From positions 7,315,501 through 7,379,500 of the forward strand of contig NZ_CP059997.1 of the NCBI RefSeq assembly GCF_018736145.1: 64,000 nucleotides of DNA, given 5' to 3'. Within the stretch, counting starts at the first letter, position 1; each line of letters begins with the position of its first letter. Shown piece after piece: positions 26,854 to 35,709 of this stretch. The stretch is from Amycolatopsis sp. CA-230715 (GTDB lineage: Bacteria > Actinomycetota > Actinomycetes > Mycobacteriales > Pseudonocardiaceae). The notes beneath the pieces are model-generated. The model worked only from the letters and a program-made list of their open reading frames with translations. It searched no databases and was not told where the DNA came from. A program made the translations under genes and the position numbers.

Positions 26854-29800
26854 TCACGGCTGGGACTGTCCGGCGAGGCCGGTGTGGTCGAGCAGCCATT
26901 CGGCGAGGCTCGCGGCGGTCGGTTTGACCCAGATCACGCCCGGTTTCATCTCGGTTTTCAAAGCCCGCTGGAGCTTCTGCTGCAGTTGCACCGCGCCGAG
27001 CGAGTCGAGGCCGAGGATGACCACGCTGGTGTGCGCGGTGATGCGGCGGCTGGTGCCGCCGAGCAGCTCGCGGACGGTGTCGATGATGAAAGTTTCCAGG
27101 TGTTCGCGCCGCGCCCCGGGGTCTTCGAAGTCGGCGAGTTCCGCGCGAATGTCGTCTTCGCTCTCAACGCCGGTGTCGGTGAGCATTTCGGCGAAGAGCG
27201 CGGAATCGGACAGCCCCGGGTACGGCGCGATCCACTGGGCGATGTCCAGCGGGGAGTAGGCGATCTGAGGCAGGTTCGCGGCGAGGATGCGTTCCAGCGC
27301 GTCGATCCCGTCGGTGGGGCTGATCATCAGGAAACCTCGCTCCGCGAGGTGGCGGCCGCGGCCGACTTCGCTCCACGGTCCCCAGTGGATGCTCGTCGCG
27401 GGCAGTCCTTCGCGGCGCCGCTGCACGGCGAGGCCGTCGAGGAAGGCATTGGCCGCGGCGTAGGCGGTTTGCCCGGGTGAGCCGATGAGAGCGGCGACCG
27501 AGGAGAAGAGCACGAAGAAGTCGAGGTCGGTGTTTCCGGTTACCTGGTGCAGCGTCCACGCCCCGGTCGCTTTTCCTTGCCAGACGCGGTCGATGAGCGC
27601 CTCGTCGAGGGTGGCCAGGGTGGCGTCCTCCACGACACCGGCGCAGTGCAGGACGCCGCGCAGCTCGAGCCCGTCCTCGCCCGCGCGGCGCACCGCGTGC
27701 TCGGCGATCGCGGGGTCGGCGATGTCGCCGCGCACGATGTCGATCTCGGTGCCCGCCTCCTTCGCGGCGTCGAGCACGGCCCGCGCGTCGTCGGACGGCG
27801 CGGAGCGGCCGCTGATCACGACGCGGCCCGCGCCGCGCCGGGCGAGCCATTCGACGGTGCAGAGCCCGAGCCCGCCGAGCCCGCCGGTGACCAGGTAGGC
27901 GGCGCTGGTGCGGATCGGGGACCGCGGGTGCGCGTCGATCCGGCTGCCGGGTTGCGGGCCCGCCACGACACGGGCGATCCGGCGGTCGTCGGGCCGCAGC
28001 GCGATCTCGGTGATCGGTTGCCCGGTGTCCAGGAGTTCGTCGACGACCGTGCCGTAACCGCGATCGGGGTCGAGTTCGAGGTAGCTGGCGTCGAGATCCG
28101 GGTGTTCGTAGGCGAGGGTGCGCAGCACCGCGCGCGGCGCGGCGGCACTCAACGGCCCGGGATCACGCGCCAGCAGCCACACCCGCGGTGCCTGAGGGGA
28201 TTCGGCGAGCCGCCGCAGGATGGCGATCACGGTGCGGATCCGTTCGCGGGCCGTCGTGGCCGGGTCGTCGGTGCGATCGTCGCCCGCGAGGGCGAGGACG
28301 ACGCCACTGCTGTCCGGTGGCGTGTCCGCGTCGATCGCGGCCGAGCAGGGCAGCACGCGGCACCCTGCGGTGCGCTCGTCGAGTTCGCGGCCGAGTTCTT
28401 CCGGCCACCCGGCTTCGTCGGTGGTGATGACGGTCCAGGTGCTTTCGCCGTCGTGGTGGCGTTCGTCGGGGGCGGGCTCGGAAACCCAAGCCAGGCGCGA
28501 AAGCCGGGTGGTGAACCGGTCGACGGCCGGGGTGATGTTGGCGACCCGCAGACCGCGGATCTCGGCGACGACGGTGCCGTCGGCGGTGGCGAGCCGGGCC
28601 GATGCCGTGCAGCCGAGGTCGTCGGCGTCGGTGACGGTCGCCGCGACGACGCGGGTGTGCGCGGTGGGGCGGTACACGGTGATCTCGTCGAACCCGGCGA
28701 CCACGACGGGCCCTGGGCTGACCGAGTAGCACGCCAGCCAGACCGCTACGGCGGTCTGCACCACCTGGTCGGTCAGCGCGGGGTGCACTGCCATGGCTCC
28801 CGCCGAGACCTGCGCGGTTTCGTGTGTGTGTACAAAGGACAGTCCGAGGTCCTCGTCGGGGTGGATCCGGATCCGGTCGATCGCGGTGAACGCGGGCCCG
28901 TGGAAGACGTTGTGCCGTTCGCGGAAGGTGTGGTGCAGATCGGCGGGAGCGGTGTCGTGCCAGCCCTCCGGCGCGCGTTCGGCCTCGGTCAGCGGTGGCG
29001 GGCACGGGTGCTCGGCCGGGGTCACGGTGCCGCGGGCGTGCACGGTCACCTCGCCTTCGCCGACGGAGACGACTTCGACCTCGGCGGTGTCGCCGTCGCG
29101 GGTCAAGCGGGTCGTGACGACGGGCTCGGGGTCCAACAGCAGCGGGGCCGCCAGTGCCACGTCGCGGGCGGTCACCTGGTCGGTGCCGAACACCCGGCGG
29201 CCTGCGGCGAGCAGCATCTCGCCGAACGCGGTGCCCGGCAGCACCGGCACGTCGGCGACCCGGTGATCGGCGAGCCAGGGCAGGCGGTCCGGGCCGATCG
29301 GGGTCTGCCACGAGTGCCGGTCGGGCCGGTCGGGATCCTGGACGTGCCCGCCAAGCAACGGATGCTCCGCCGCCGCGGGCAGCGCGGGAGCGACCAGCCG
29401 GTACGGCGCCTGCTCGCCGCCGAACCGGGTGCGGTGCCACGCGGTGCCGGGCACGTCGACGAGGTGCCCTCGGCCGTAGCGGCGGGCGAAGTCGATGCCG
29501 TCGTACCCCGCCACGTGCAGCGCCGCGATATTGGCCAGCAGCGCGCGCTGATCGTCTTCGGGCTGCCGCAACGTACCCACGGCCGCCACGTCGGACACGT
29601 GCAGGTGCGCCGCGGTGTCCAGGATGGGGCGCACGGCAAGCGGATGGGCCGGGCACTCCACGAACACGCGGTGCCCCGCCGACAGCGCGCTGCTCACCGC
29701 GGCGTCGAAACGCACCGGGTCACGCTGGTTGCGCACCCAGTACTCGCCGTCCAGCGCACCGTACGCTTCCGGATCCGTGCTGACCGTGGAAAAGAACGGA

Positions 29801-30717
29801 ATACGGGGATGCGCCGGTGCGATGTCGGCGAGCGCGGTCCGCAGCTCGTCGAGGATCGGGTCGACCTGCGGCGAGTGCGAGGCCACGTCGACATCGATCA
29901 GCTTCGCGACCACCCCGTCGTCCTCCAGCTCTTCGACGAGCTCGGCGATCTGCTCCGCATCGCCCGAGACCGTGGTGATCGACGGGGAGGTCAGCACGCC
30001 CAGCGACACCCCGTCCGCCCCCGCGGCCTCGATCGCCTCCCGCACCTGGTCCGCGCCGGTCATCACCGAGGCCATCGCGCCACCGGAAATCGTGGCCAGC
30101 AAAGCGGAACGACGGCAGATCACCTTGGCGCCGTCAGCCGCGCTGAGGCCGCCCGCTACGACGAGCGCGGCCACCTCACCCAGGGACTGGCCGATGACCG
30201 CCGCGGGTTCGACGCCCCACGACCGCCACACCGCGGCCAAGGCCACCTGCACGGCGAACAGCGTCGGCTGGATCTTGTCCACACCCACCACGAGGTCGGG
30301 CTGTTCGATCATCTCCCGCACCGAGAAACCCGCTTCCGCGGCGATGAGCGGTTCCAGTTCCGCGATGGCCTCGGCGAACACCGGTTCGTTTTCCAGCAGC
30401 CCCTGGCACATCCCCGGCCGTTGTGAACCCTGGCCGGTGAACACGAAAACCGGCCCGGCGTGCTCCGGGGGAAGCACCGGCGAACCGGACACCAGCGAGT
30501 CGTCGTCCTCGTCCGCGGCGAACCGGCCCGCCTTGTCCGCGAGTTCCCGGCTATCGCGGGCGGTGACGCACAGCCGGTGGTCCCACGGCGAGCGGCGCGA
30601 GGTCAGCGTGTGGGCGAGGTCGAGCAGATCGGTGCCGGAACCGGGCCCGTCCAGCCACTCCTGGAGCCGGGATGCGGTCAGCCGCAGCGATTCCGGGGAC
30701 GTGCCGGACAACGGAAC
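26854..30717 (-). CDS. Type I PKS, AT-DH-KR-ACP portion (frame-shifted from KS)
   Basis: About 1287 codons are in this frame, from the break to TGA at 26854. The order is: AT (GQSLGE nucleophile motif, VASH substrate motif which in standard AT codes predicts methylmalonyl-CoA); DH (His in LADHRVADVPVLPG, Asp in ALTDQVVQ); KR (Rossmann VTGGLGGLG, catalytic Tyr in AYAAANAF); and ACP with the phosphopantetheine Ser in LGLDSLG, close to the C-terminus. There is no thioesterase, ER or methyltransferase. The frame also continues upstream as nonsense across the KS coding strand. One lost base near 30713-30714 separates it from the KS half; read through, this is one iterative-looking module. Confidence 0.85.
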   Translation of the reverse strand, partial: VPLSGTSPESLRLTASRLQEWLDGPGSGTDLLDLAHTLTSRRSPWDHRLCVTARDSRELADKAGRFAADEDDDSLVSGSPVLPPEHAGPVFVFTGQGSQRPGMCQGLLENEPVFAEAIAELEPLIAAEAGFSVREMIEQPDLVVGVDKIQPTLFAVQVALAAVWRSWGVEPAAVIGQSLGEVAALVVAGGLSAADGAKVICRRSALLATISGGAMASVMTGADQVREAIEAAGADGVSLGVLTSPSITTVSGDAEQIAELVEELEDDGVVAKLIDVDVASHSPQVDPILDELRTALADIAPAHPRIPFFSTVSTDPEAYGALDGEYWVRNQRDPVRFDAAVSSALSAGHRVFVECPAHPLAVRPILDTAAHLHVSDVAAVGTLRQPEDDQRALLANIAALHVAGYDGIDFARRYGRGHLVDVPGTAWHRTRFGGEQAPYRLVAPALPAAAEHPLLGGHVQDPDRPDRHSWQTPIGPDRLPWLADHRVADVPVLPGTAFGEMLLAAGRRVFGTDQVTARDVALAAPLLLDPEPVVTTRLTRDGDTAEVEVVSVGEGEVTVHARGTVTPAEHPCPPPLTEAERAPEGWHDTAPADLHHTFRERHNVFHGPAFTAIDRIRIHPDEDLGLSFVHTHETAQVSAGAMAVHPALTDQVVQTAVAVWLACYSVSPGPVVVAGFDEITVYRPTAHTRVVAATVTDADDLGCTASARLATADGTVVAEIRGLRVANITPAVDRFTTRLSRLAWVSEPAPDERHHDGESTWTVITTDEAGWPEELGRELDERTAGCRVLPCSAAIDADTPPDSSGVVLALAGDDRTDDPATTARERIRTVIAILRRLAESPQAPRVWLLARDPGPLSAAAPRAVLRTLAYEHPDLDASYLELDPDRGYGTVVDELLDTGQPITEIALRPDDRRIARVVAGPQPGSRIDAHPRSPIRTSAAYLVTGGLGGLGLCTVEWLARRGAGRVVISGRSAPSDDARAVLDAAKEAGTEIDIVRGDIADPAIAEHAVRRAGEDGLELRGVLHCAGVVEDATLATLDEALIDRVWQGKATGAWTLHQVTGNTDLDFFVLFSSVAALIGSPGQTAYAAANAFLDGLAVQRRREGLPATSIHWGPWSEVGRGRHLAERGFLMISPTDGIDALERILAANLPQIAYSPLDIAQWIAPYPGLSDSALFAEMLTDTGVESEDDIRAELADFEDPGARREHLETFIIDTVRELLGGTSRRITAHTSVVILGLDSLGAVQLQQKLQRALKTEMKPGVIWVKPTAASLAEWLLDHTGLAGQSQP

Positions 30718-32063
30718 ACCCGTACGACGTCCTCTGTGGACGGTCGCTTGCTCGCGGCGCGCTTCGGCAGGGGCGCGGATTCGAGCACGACGTGGGCGTT
30801 GGTGCCCGTGACACCGTAGGAACACGCCGCCGCGAACCGGCGTTCCCCGTCCACCGGCCACTCCGTCGGCTCTTCGGGGACGAACAGCCGCGAACCGTCG
30901 TCGCGGGGGATGGCCGGATTCCACTCGTCGAAGACCGCGTTCGGCGCGATCACACCCCGCCGCAGGCATTCCACGGCCTTGATGACCCCGGCGATCCCCG
31001 ACACCGGTTCCGAATGCCCGATGTTCGTCTTCACCGACCCCAGCGCGCACCGACCCTTTCCGCGCCCGTACACGGCGTTGACCGAGGTGTACTCGACGGG
31101 ATCACCCACCGCGGTACCCGGTCCGTGCGCTTCGACCAGGCCCACCTCGCCGGGATCGATACCCGCACTGTCCACAGCGGCACGGAAGAGCTGCTGCTGC
31201 AACGCGCTCGACGGCGCGGTCAACCGGGTGGCCTGCCCGTCGTTGTTCACCGCGCTGCCCCGGATCACCGCCAGAACCCGGTCCTCGTCGCGTATCGCGT
31301 CGGAAAGCCGTTTGAGGACCAGCATGCCCGCACCCTCACCGCGCACATAACCGTCGGCGCGCGCGTCGAAGGCGTAGCAGCCGCCGCGTTCGGACAACAG
31401 CAACGGCGCTTCGTGGAAATGCGTTTCCGGCGACAACATCAACAACGTCGCACCCGCCAACGCCGTGTCGCAGTCCCCGAGGGTCAACGCCCCGCACGCG
31501 GTGTCCAGCGCGACCAAACCCGACGAGCAGTGCGTGCTGATCACCATCACCGGGCCCCGCAGGTCCATCGAGAACGCGACCCGACCCGCCGCCCCCGCGG
31601 TGAAATTCCCGAACAGATAAGGACTGTTCGGAGCGTCCTGCACCGGCCGGGCTTCACGGAAGAGGTTGTCCGGCGCATATGTGCCCGCATAGACGCCGGT
31701 CCGCGACCCCCGTAAGCGGTCCACCGGAATCCCCGCGTGCTCGACCGCCTCCCACGCCACTTCCATCAGCACCCGGAACTGCGGATCCACCCAGTCCCGC
31801 TCCAACGGCGCCACCGAAAAGGCCTCCGGGTCCCATGCCCACATGTCGCCGTCCAGGAAGCACCCCCGTCCGGCGCGCAACGCCACCTCCGGACTGTGCA
31901 GCGCGCCGAGCCGGGCGGAATCCCACCTCTCCGGCGGCACCGGCCCCATCGTCCGCCGCCTTTCCGCCGCCAGCCGCCACAAACCGCCCGGGGTTTCCAC
32001 CCCGCCAGGGAAACGGCACCCCATGCCGATTATCGCGATCGGCTCCGAAGCTGACGCGCTCAC
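30678..32063 (-). CDS. Type I PKS, ketosynthase portion, truncated by frameshift
   Basis: Start GTG 32063 is set by AAGGAG 6 nt upstream. There are 461 codons to a stop at 30678, the last 16 probably out of frame. The KS domain fills residues about 6-430. The catalytic Cys179 is in STHCSSG, where most KS domains have DTACSSS; both His residues are present (VEAHGPGTAVGDP, NIGHSEPVSG). There is no docking or loading domain at the N-terminus, so the protein stands at the head of a cluster or works iteratively. It is followed without a gap by AT-DH-KR-ACP in another frame. Confidence 0.85.
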   Translation of the reverse strand: MSASASEPIAIIGMGCRFPGGVETPGGLWRLAAERRRTMGPVPPERWDSARLGALHSPEVALRAGRGCFLDGDMWAWDPEAFSVAPLERDWVDPQFRVLMEVAWEAVEHAGIPVDRLRGSRTGVYAGTYAPDNLFREARPVQDAPNSPYLFGNFTAGAAGRVAFSMDLRGPVMVISTHCSSGLVALDTACGALTLGDCDTALAGATLLMLSPETHFHEAPLLLSERGGCYAFDARADGYVRGEGAGMLVLKRLSDAIRDEDRVLAVIRGSAVNNDGQATRLTAPSSALQQQLFRAAVDSAGIDPGEVGLVEAHGPGTAVGDPVEYTSVNAVYGRGKGRCALGSVKTNIGHSEPVSGIAGVIKAVECLRRGVIAPNAVFDEWNPAIPRDDGSRLFVPEEPTEWPVDGERRFAAACSYGVTGTNAHVVLESAPLPKRAASKRPSTEDVVRVFRCPARPRNRCG

Positions 32064-32631
32064 AACACACTCCTTAAGGAATAACACAAAACGTATGATT
32101 AAATACAGCTCAGGAATGCTCGCTGGAAACAGAGTTCAGTTTCATTCTTGAGTGCGGGGAAACGAGGTTTTGACTCTTTGTTAAAACGTCGGTGAGTGCT
32201 TTCGTCGCGACAGGTACCCGGTAGCCGGTACGGCGAAACGCCGCCAAGGGAAACTGGGTCGAAGAATTGATCTTCGATTGGCGGTGAAGTGGTGACGATG
32301 AGTGAAAGAGAATCCCGTTCACCGGAAATTTCGGGGGTGTGGAACGATCATTGTCGGCCATGTGCCTGATCGGAAAAGGTCAACAACTACGCGCCGGGAC
32401 CACCGCGGTCCACGCGGGTGAACCTTGGCGCCGGTGTTACCGCGACGGCGGAAGAGCCCGGTCGCGGATGATGTGGGTCTTCCGCCTCTGTGGGTGTGCA
32501 TGGCCGCATCGACGCTGAAGTGGGTAACCGGTCATCGGCTTCGGGGGCGGTACGGACTCCGTGGTCGGTCCCTCGTCTCCGGTGCGGTCACTTCTCGCAG
32601 ATATTGATCAACCCGACACGACTGACCGCGG
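32064..32631. other. Upstream region of the PKS operon, no gene seen
   Basis: The first 250 bp (32064-32320) are AT-richer than the surroundings and hold the presumed PKS promoter on the minus strand. The remainder is GC-rich with only short frames. No convincing operator or product was found. Confidence 0.5.
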
Positions 32632-32870
32632 TCACAACCCGCGAACATCTGCGGTCGATTCACCCCCGTCACAATCAACTCGCACCGATTCGGGGCCCGA
32701 ATCCCGTTCAGCACCACCTGACCGGGGGCGAGTCACCCCCCCGCTCTGACCCGCCGTCACCACCAGCGACAACGGCTTCTGGCCCTGCTCGACGACCAGG
32801 TGAAACTTGGTGGCCCAGCCACCGCGCGAGCATCCCAACCCGTTGAAGCAGCACTAGACGACGTTGCGGC
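32632..32870 (-). pseudogene. Decayed IS5-family transposase fragment
   Basis: On the minus strand from about 32845 the text reads GCSRGGWATKFHLV, then PLSLVVTAGQSGG. This is the hallmark central segment of IS5/IS427-group transposases (SRGG-TTKIHL, PLSL-ITPGQ). After it the frame shifts: GDSPPV continues in the next frame, and the catalytic remainder is lost. Only about 80 codons survive, with no terminal inverted repeats visible. It marks a past insertion between the PKS cluster and the MarR/MFS pair. Confidence 0.7.
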
Positions 32871-32964
32871 CCTGTTGCTCTGCACCGAATTCGATCGGCC
32901 AACCATGTGCCCAACCTCCCGGGTCAGTACACGGACCGCGCGACCGTGACGTTCGGTAGCCTAT

Positions 32965-32977
32965 ATGCACTCTGCAT
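32965..32977. promoter_or_regulatory. ATGCA-N3-TGCAT palindrome in the MarR promoter
   Basis: ATGCA (32965-32969) and TGCAT (32973-32977) flank CTC. A TATATG box overlaps its left side (32962-32967) and could be the -10 element. The position just before the first ATG codons suits autorepression by the MarR protein and a nearly leaderless transcript. Confidence 0.4.
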
Positions 32978-32990
32978 GGTTCAATGCGGT

Positions 32991-33542
32991 ATGCGCGATC
33001 TGCGGGTGGCGAATCTTCTGGGGGCGACCGCACTGGCGGTGACCGACCTGGTCGCCGAGTTACCGGGTGCCGCGACAGGGCTCAGCGTGCGGAGATCGGC
33101 GGCCCTGGTCACGCTCTCGGCCAGTCCGGACATCAGCGTGAGCGAGCTGGGGCGCCGGGTCGGGTTGACGCAGTCGGCCACGGTGAGACTGGTCGACACG
33201 TTGGAGGGCGACGGCCTGGTAGCGAGGTCTCGGGACCGATTCAATCCCAAGTCGGTGACCGTCGCTGTCACTGCCACCGGCGAGGCGATGGCGGGGCAGG
33301 TGCTGCGAGAACGAACCGTGGGCCTGGCCGACGTGGTGGATTCGTTGGATCCGGTGGACCAGCGGATCCTCGGCCCGTTGCTGAGCAAGCTGTTGTTCCG
33401 CTTGTACCAGCAGCGTGGACGAGCGCAGCACATGTGCCGGTTGTGTGACCGGAATGCGTGTAACACCGCAGCCGAGGTGTGTCCGGTGGGGGAAGCGGAG
33501 CGGCGGAGCCAGGACCTGGCGGCGCACGGTGATCCGGCGTGA
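32991..33542 (+). CDS. MarR-family regulator with C-terminal Cys cluster
   Basis: No ribosome site marks the start. ATG 32991 begins the folded domain and 32976 is an in-frame alternative; a leaderless transcript is likely. The 183-residue product has a MarR winged helix (about residues 45-110; ISVSELGRRVGLTQSATVRLVDTLEGDG). It has a C-terminal CRLCDRNAC-x6-C motif (Cys spacing 2, 4, 6), suggesting Zn or another metal, or redox sensing. Its stop overlaps the GTG of the MFS gene (GTGA), so it probably regulates that exporter. Confidence 0.82.
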   Translation: MRDLRVANLLGATALAVTDLVAELPGAATGLSVRRSAALVTLSASPDISVSELGRRVGLTQSATVRLVDTLEGDGLVARSRDRFNPKSVTVAVTATGEAMAGQVLRERTVGLADVVDSLDPVDQRILGPLLSKLLFRLYQQRGRAQHMCRLCDRNACNTAAEVCPVGEAERRSQDLAAHGDPA

Positions 33543-34792
33543 GTCGCACGCGAATGCTCTGGCTGGTCACCGGGCTCGCCATGGTCGCCGCGGTGGCGTC
33601 GGGCTTCTCCCGGTTCGCCTACGGCCTGGTGCTGCCGGCGATGCGGTCGGCCCTGGCGTGGTCCTACACCACCGCCGGCGCGATCAACACGGTGAGTTCG
33701 GTGGGGTACCTCGCCGGCGCCGCCGTTGCCGCCCCGCTGGCCACCCGCGTCGGCGAGCGGCGGCTCGTGATCGTCGGTACCGCCATCACGGCGGCCACGG
33801 TGCTGGCCACTGCCGCCAGTGGGAACCTCGTGGTGATCGGCGTACTACGAGCACTGGGCGGTGCCAGCGCGGCCACTTCGTTCGTAGGAGGCGCCGCGAT
33901 GGTGGCGCGGCTCAACAGTGCCGCCTCTGCGCGCTGGAAGGCGATGACCTTCGGGATCTACTTCGGTGTCGGCGGTGGACTGGGCATGGTCGTCCCCGGC
34001 GTTGTCGTGCCCTTCGTTCTGGCGCACGCTCCATGGTCGATGGCGTGGGTGGCGCTGGGGCTCGTGTCTTTGGTGGCGTTCGTGCTTTCCGCCGTTGCCA
34101 CTGCCGCGGTTCGCCCCGCCCAGCCGGTCCCGCAGGATCAAGATCGCACCCGCCGCGGTTGGCTGATCCGCGAGATCACTCCGCTGCTGCTGGCCTACGG
34201 GCTGTTCGGCGCGGGCTACATCGTGTACATGACCTTCATCGTCACCTACCTCGACCAACGCGGCATGGGACAAGGGGAGATCGGGGCTTTCTGGGTACTG
34301 CTCGGCCTCGCTGCGATGGTGAGCGGATTCGCCTGGAGCCCGGTCTTGAGTCGTACTTCCGGCGGACGTGGCCCTGCGCTGACCCTGGTGACCGGCACAG
34401 TCGGCACTCTGTTCCCTCTTCTTTCCGATGCTCCCGCTGTCTCCTACCTGTCGGCGACGTTGTTCGGATTTTCCTTCCTGGCGACGGTGAGCGCGATCAC
34501 TTCGTGCGCACAGGACGTGCTCGCGCCCCGGTACTGGACCAGTGCGATAGCTGTGCTGACGGTGGTGTTCTCGCTGGGCCAGTCGGTTGGCCCGGTCCTG
34601 TCGGGCATGGTGTCCGATGGTGGACGAGGCGTCCGGATCGGCCTGCTCATCGGTGCGATGTTCCTCGTCGTGAGCACCGTAGTGGTGCTGTTCCAGCGCG
34701 CGGAGCCCCGCGGAGACCGGGTCGAACGACGGCAGGCTCTCAACGGTGTGCTTGCTCGCAAAACCGGTTCCACCGTCGCGAAAAAGGGCTGA
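33539..34792 (+). CDS. MFS transporter, YbfB/YjiJ-like
   Basis: The 417-residue product starts at GTG 33539, overlapping the MarR stop. It has about twelve membrane helices in two halves of six. An N-terminal SGFSRFAYGLVLPAM segment is typical of the YbfB/YjiJ subfamily, with an interdomain loop around residues 195-215. The cytoplasmic C-tail is basic. With the coupled MarR gene it forms a classic repressor-exporter pair, expected to export a toxic or signalling compound. The substrate is unknown. Confidence 0.87.
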   Translation: MSRTRMLWLVTGLAMVAAVASGFSRFAYGLVLPAMRSALAWSYTTAGAINTVSSVGYLAGAAVAAPLATRVGERRLVIVGTAITAATVLATAASGNLVVIGVLRALGGASAATSFVGGAAMVARLNSAASARWKAMTFGIYFGVGGGLGMVVPGVVVPFVLAHAPWSMAWVALGLVSLVAFVLSAVATAAVRPAQPVPQDQDRTRRGWLIREITPLLLAYGLFGAGYIVYMTFIVTYLDQRGMGQGEIGAFWVLLGLAAMVSGFAWSPVLSRTSGGRGPALTLVTGTVGTLFPLLSDAPAVSYLSATLFGFSFLATVSAITSCAQDVLAPRYWTSAIAVLTVVFSLGQSVGPVLSGMVSDGGRGVRIGLLIGAMFLVVSTVVVLFQRAEPRGDRVERRQALNGVLARKTGSTVAKKG

Positions 34793-34811
34793 ACCCTCAG
34801 ACCCAGCCCTT
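34784..34811 (+). terminator. Hairpin at the MFS stop codon
   Basis: AAGGGCTG (34784-34791) pairs perfectly with CAGCCCTT (34804-34811) across a 12-nt loop, and the TGA stop (34790-34792) lies in the stem. A-tract before, no T-tract after. It is a plausible but not strong terminator, and it abuts the tRNA-like remnant. Confidence 0.4.
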
Positions 34812-34813
34812 GC

Positions 34814-34895
34814 GGTCGGGATGACAGGATTCGAACTCGCGACCCTCAGCTCTCAAAGCGGGAGCGGCTGAGCGCAGCGCTACCCCAGTGGAACT
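34814..34895 (-). pseudogene. Degenerate tRNA-Pro-like sequence
   Basis: Read on the minus strand, 34844-34814 gives a T-loop TTCGAAT with flanks and an acceptor 3' strand (CATCCCGACC) resembling actinobacterial tRNA-Pro 3' ends. A D-arm-like GGGGTAGCGC lies upstream. The T-stem has a mismatch and two G-T pairs, the anticodon arm is enlarged with no Pro anticodon, and the 5' acceptor strand is missing. It is therefore not a functional tRNA; it looks like a scar of tRNA-targeted integration or a decayed gene. The comparison is from memory of tRNA-Pro sequences, without alignment. Confidence 0.5.
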
Positions 34896-35709
34896 GCTGG
34901 TGGGCCGCGAGCGAAATCCGCAAATCGGAGGGGCGTAGGTCGATCATGTGCGCCACCGTCACGGGAGTTCCCCGCTGAACCGATACCGAATGTGCGAAGC
35001 GAGGCGACGTGGCTGTCACGTACGTGCTGGCGCGCGGTTGGAGCTGTCGTTCAACTGGTGGACGTGCCACCTTCAGTTGGCTCCGCTCCGCCGGTGCGAC
35101 GTCTCCGGGCACCTCGACGTACGAGTGCCACTCGCGGATTGCTGGCGAGCACTTGCACGAGTACGCGAGCTGCGACCGCTCCGCGCTCCCCGTAGTTGTC
35201 TTATCACCCGCGACGTGTCCGGGCGGGTTGGCGCGGATCATGTCGAAGGGTTCACCGAGTGCGGTGGCCGTTGTGGTTAAAGGGTTCGGACAGTAATGCT
35301 GGGGCGGCCGCACGAGGCTATTTGCGCCTTCTCTTGCGTTCGTATTCAGCATGAGCTGCGCGGCATGATTCGCATCGACACCGATGTTTGGCATATCTAG
35401 AGTTATTGCCGTGCGGGGAAGGATTCTGATCACTTTTTCATTGGTGAGTATGTCGCGTTCGTCGGGTGAGAGGCTGCCTCAGATTCCGCAGGGGTCACGT
35501 ATTTCCATCGCTTGATCCGACCTTGGCCACGTGTGGCCCGTATCGGGCGGCGAATCACTGGTTCGGCCCATTGCTGTGCGTTTCCCCCGCCGATAAGCAG
35601 GAGAAAGGCCATGGTTGAAAACAGGGTCGATCATGAACCGGCAGGGTCTGCGCGGTGGTCCGAGACGCCAGCCATTCGATCAAACGCGCCGTCGGGCTCG
35701 GCTCGGCCG
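34896..35709. other. 814-bp region without a convincing gene
   Basis: Several frames of 60-195 codons cross this stretch on both strands, but they have mixed codon use and resemble no known family. A purine-rich site followed by ATG at 35611 opens a frame that only continues as antisense of the hydrolase. The AT content is higher than in the neighbours (around 35300-35500). It is best described as gene-poor, possibly decayed DNA next to the IS and tRNA scars. Confidence 0.5.

Noticed and set aside
27547..30426. 959-codon plus-strand frame opposite the PKS
   Set aside because: Antisense shadow; Arg/Gly/Val-rich and domain-free.
34814..34895. Functional tRNA gene
   Set aside because: The 5' acceptor strand is missing, the T-stem is mismatched and no normal anticodon loop can be drawn, so only a remnant is called.
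34846..35433. 195-codon minus-strand frame with ATG
   Set aside because: No ribosome site, no family and unusual codon use. It begins beside a tRNA-like remnant in gene-poor DNA.
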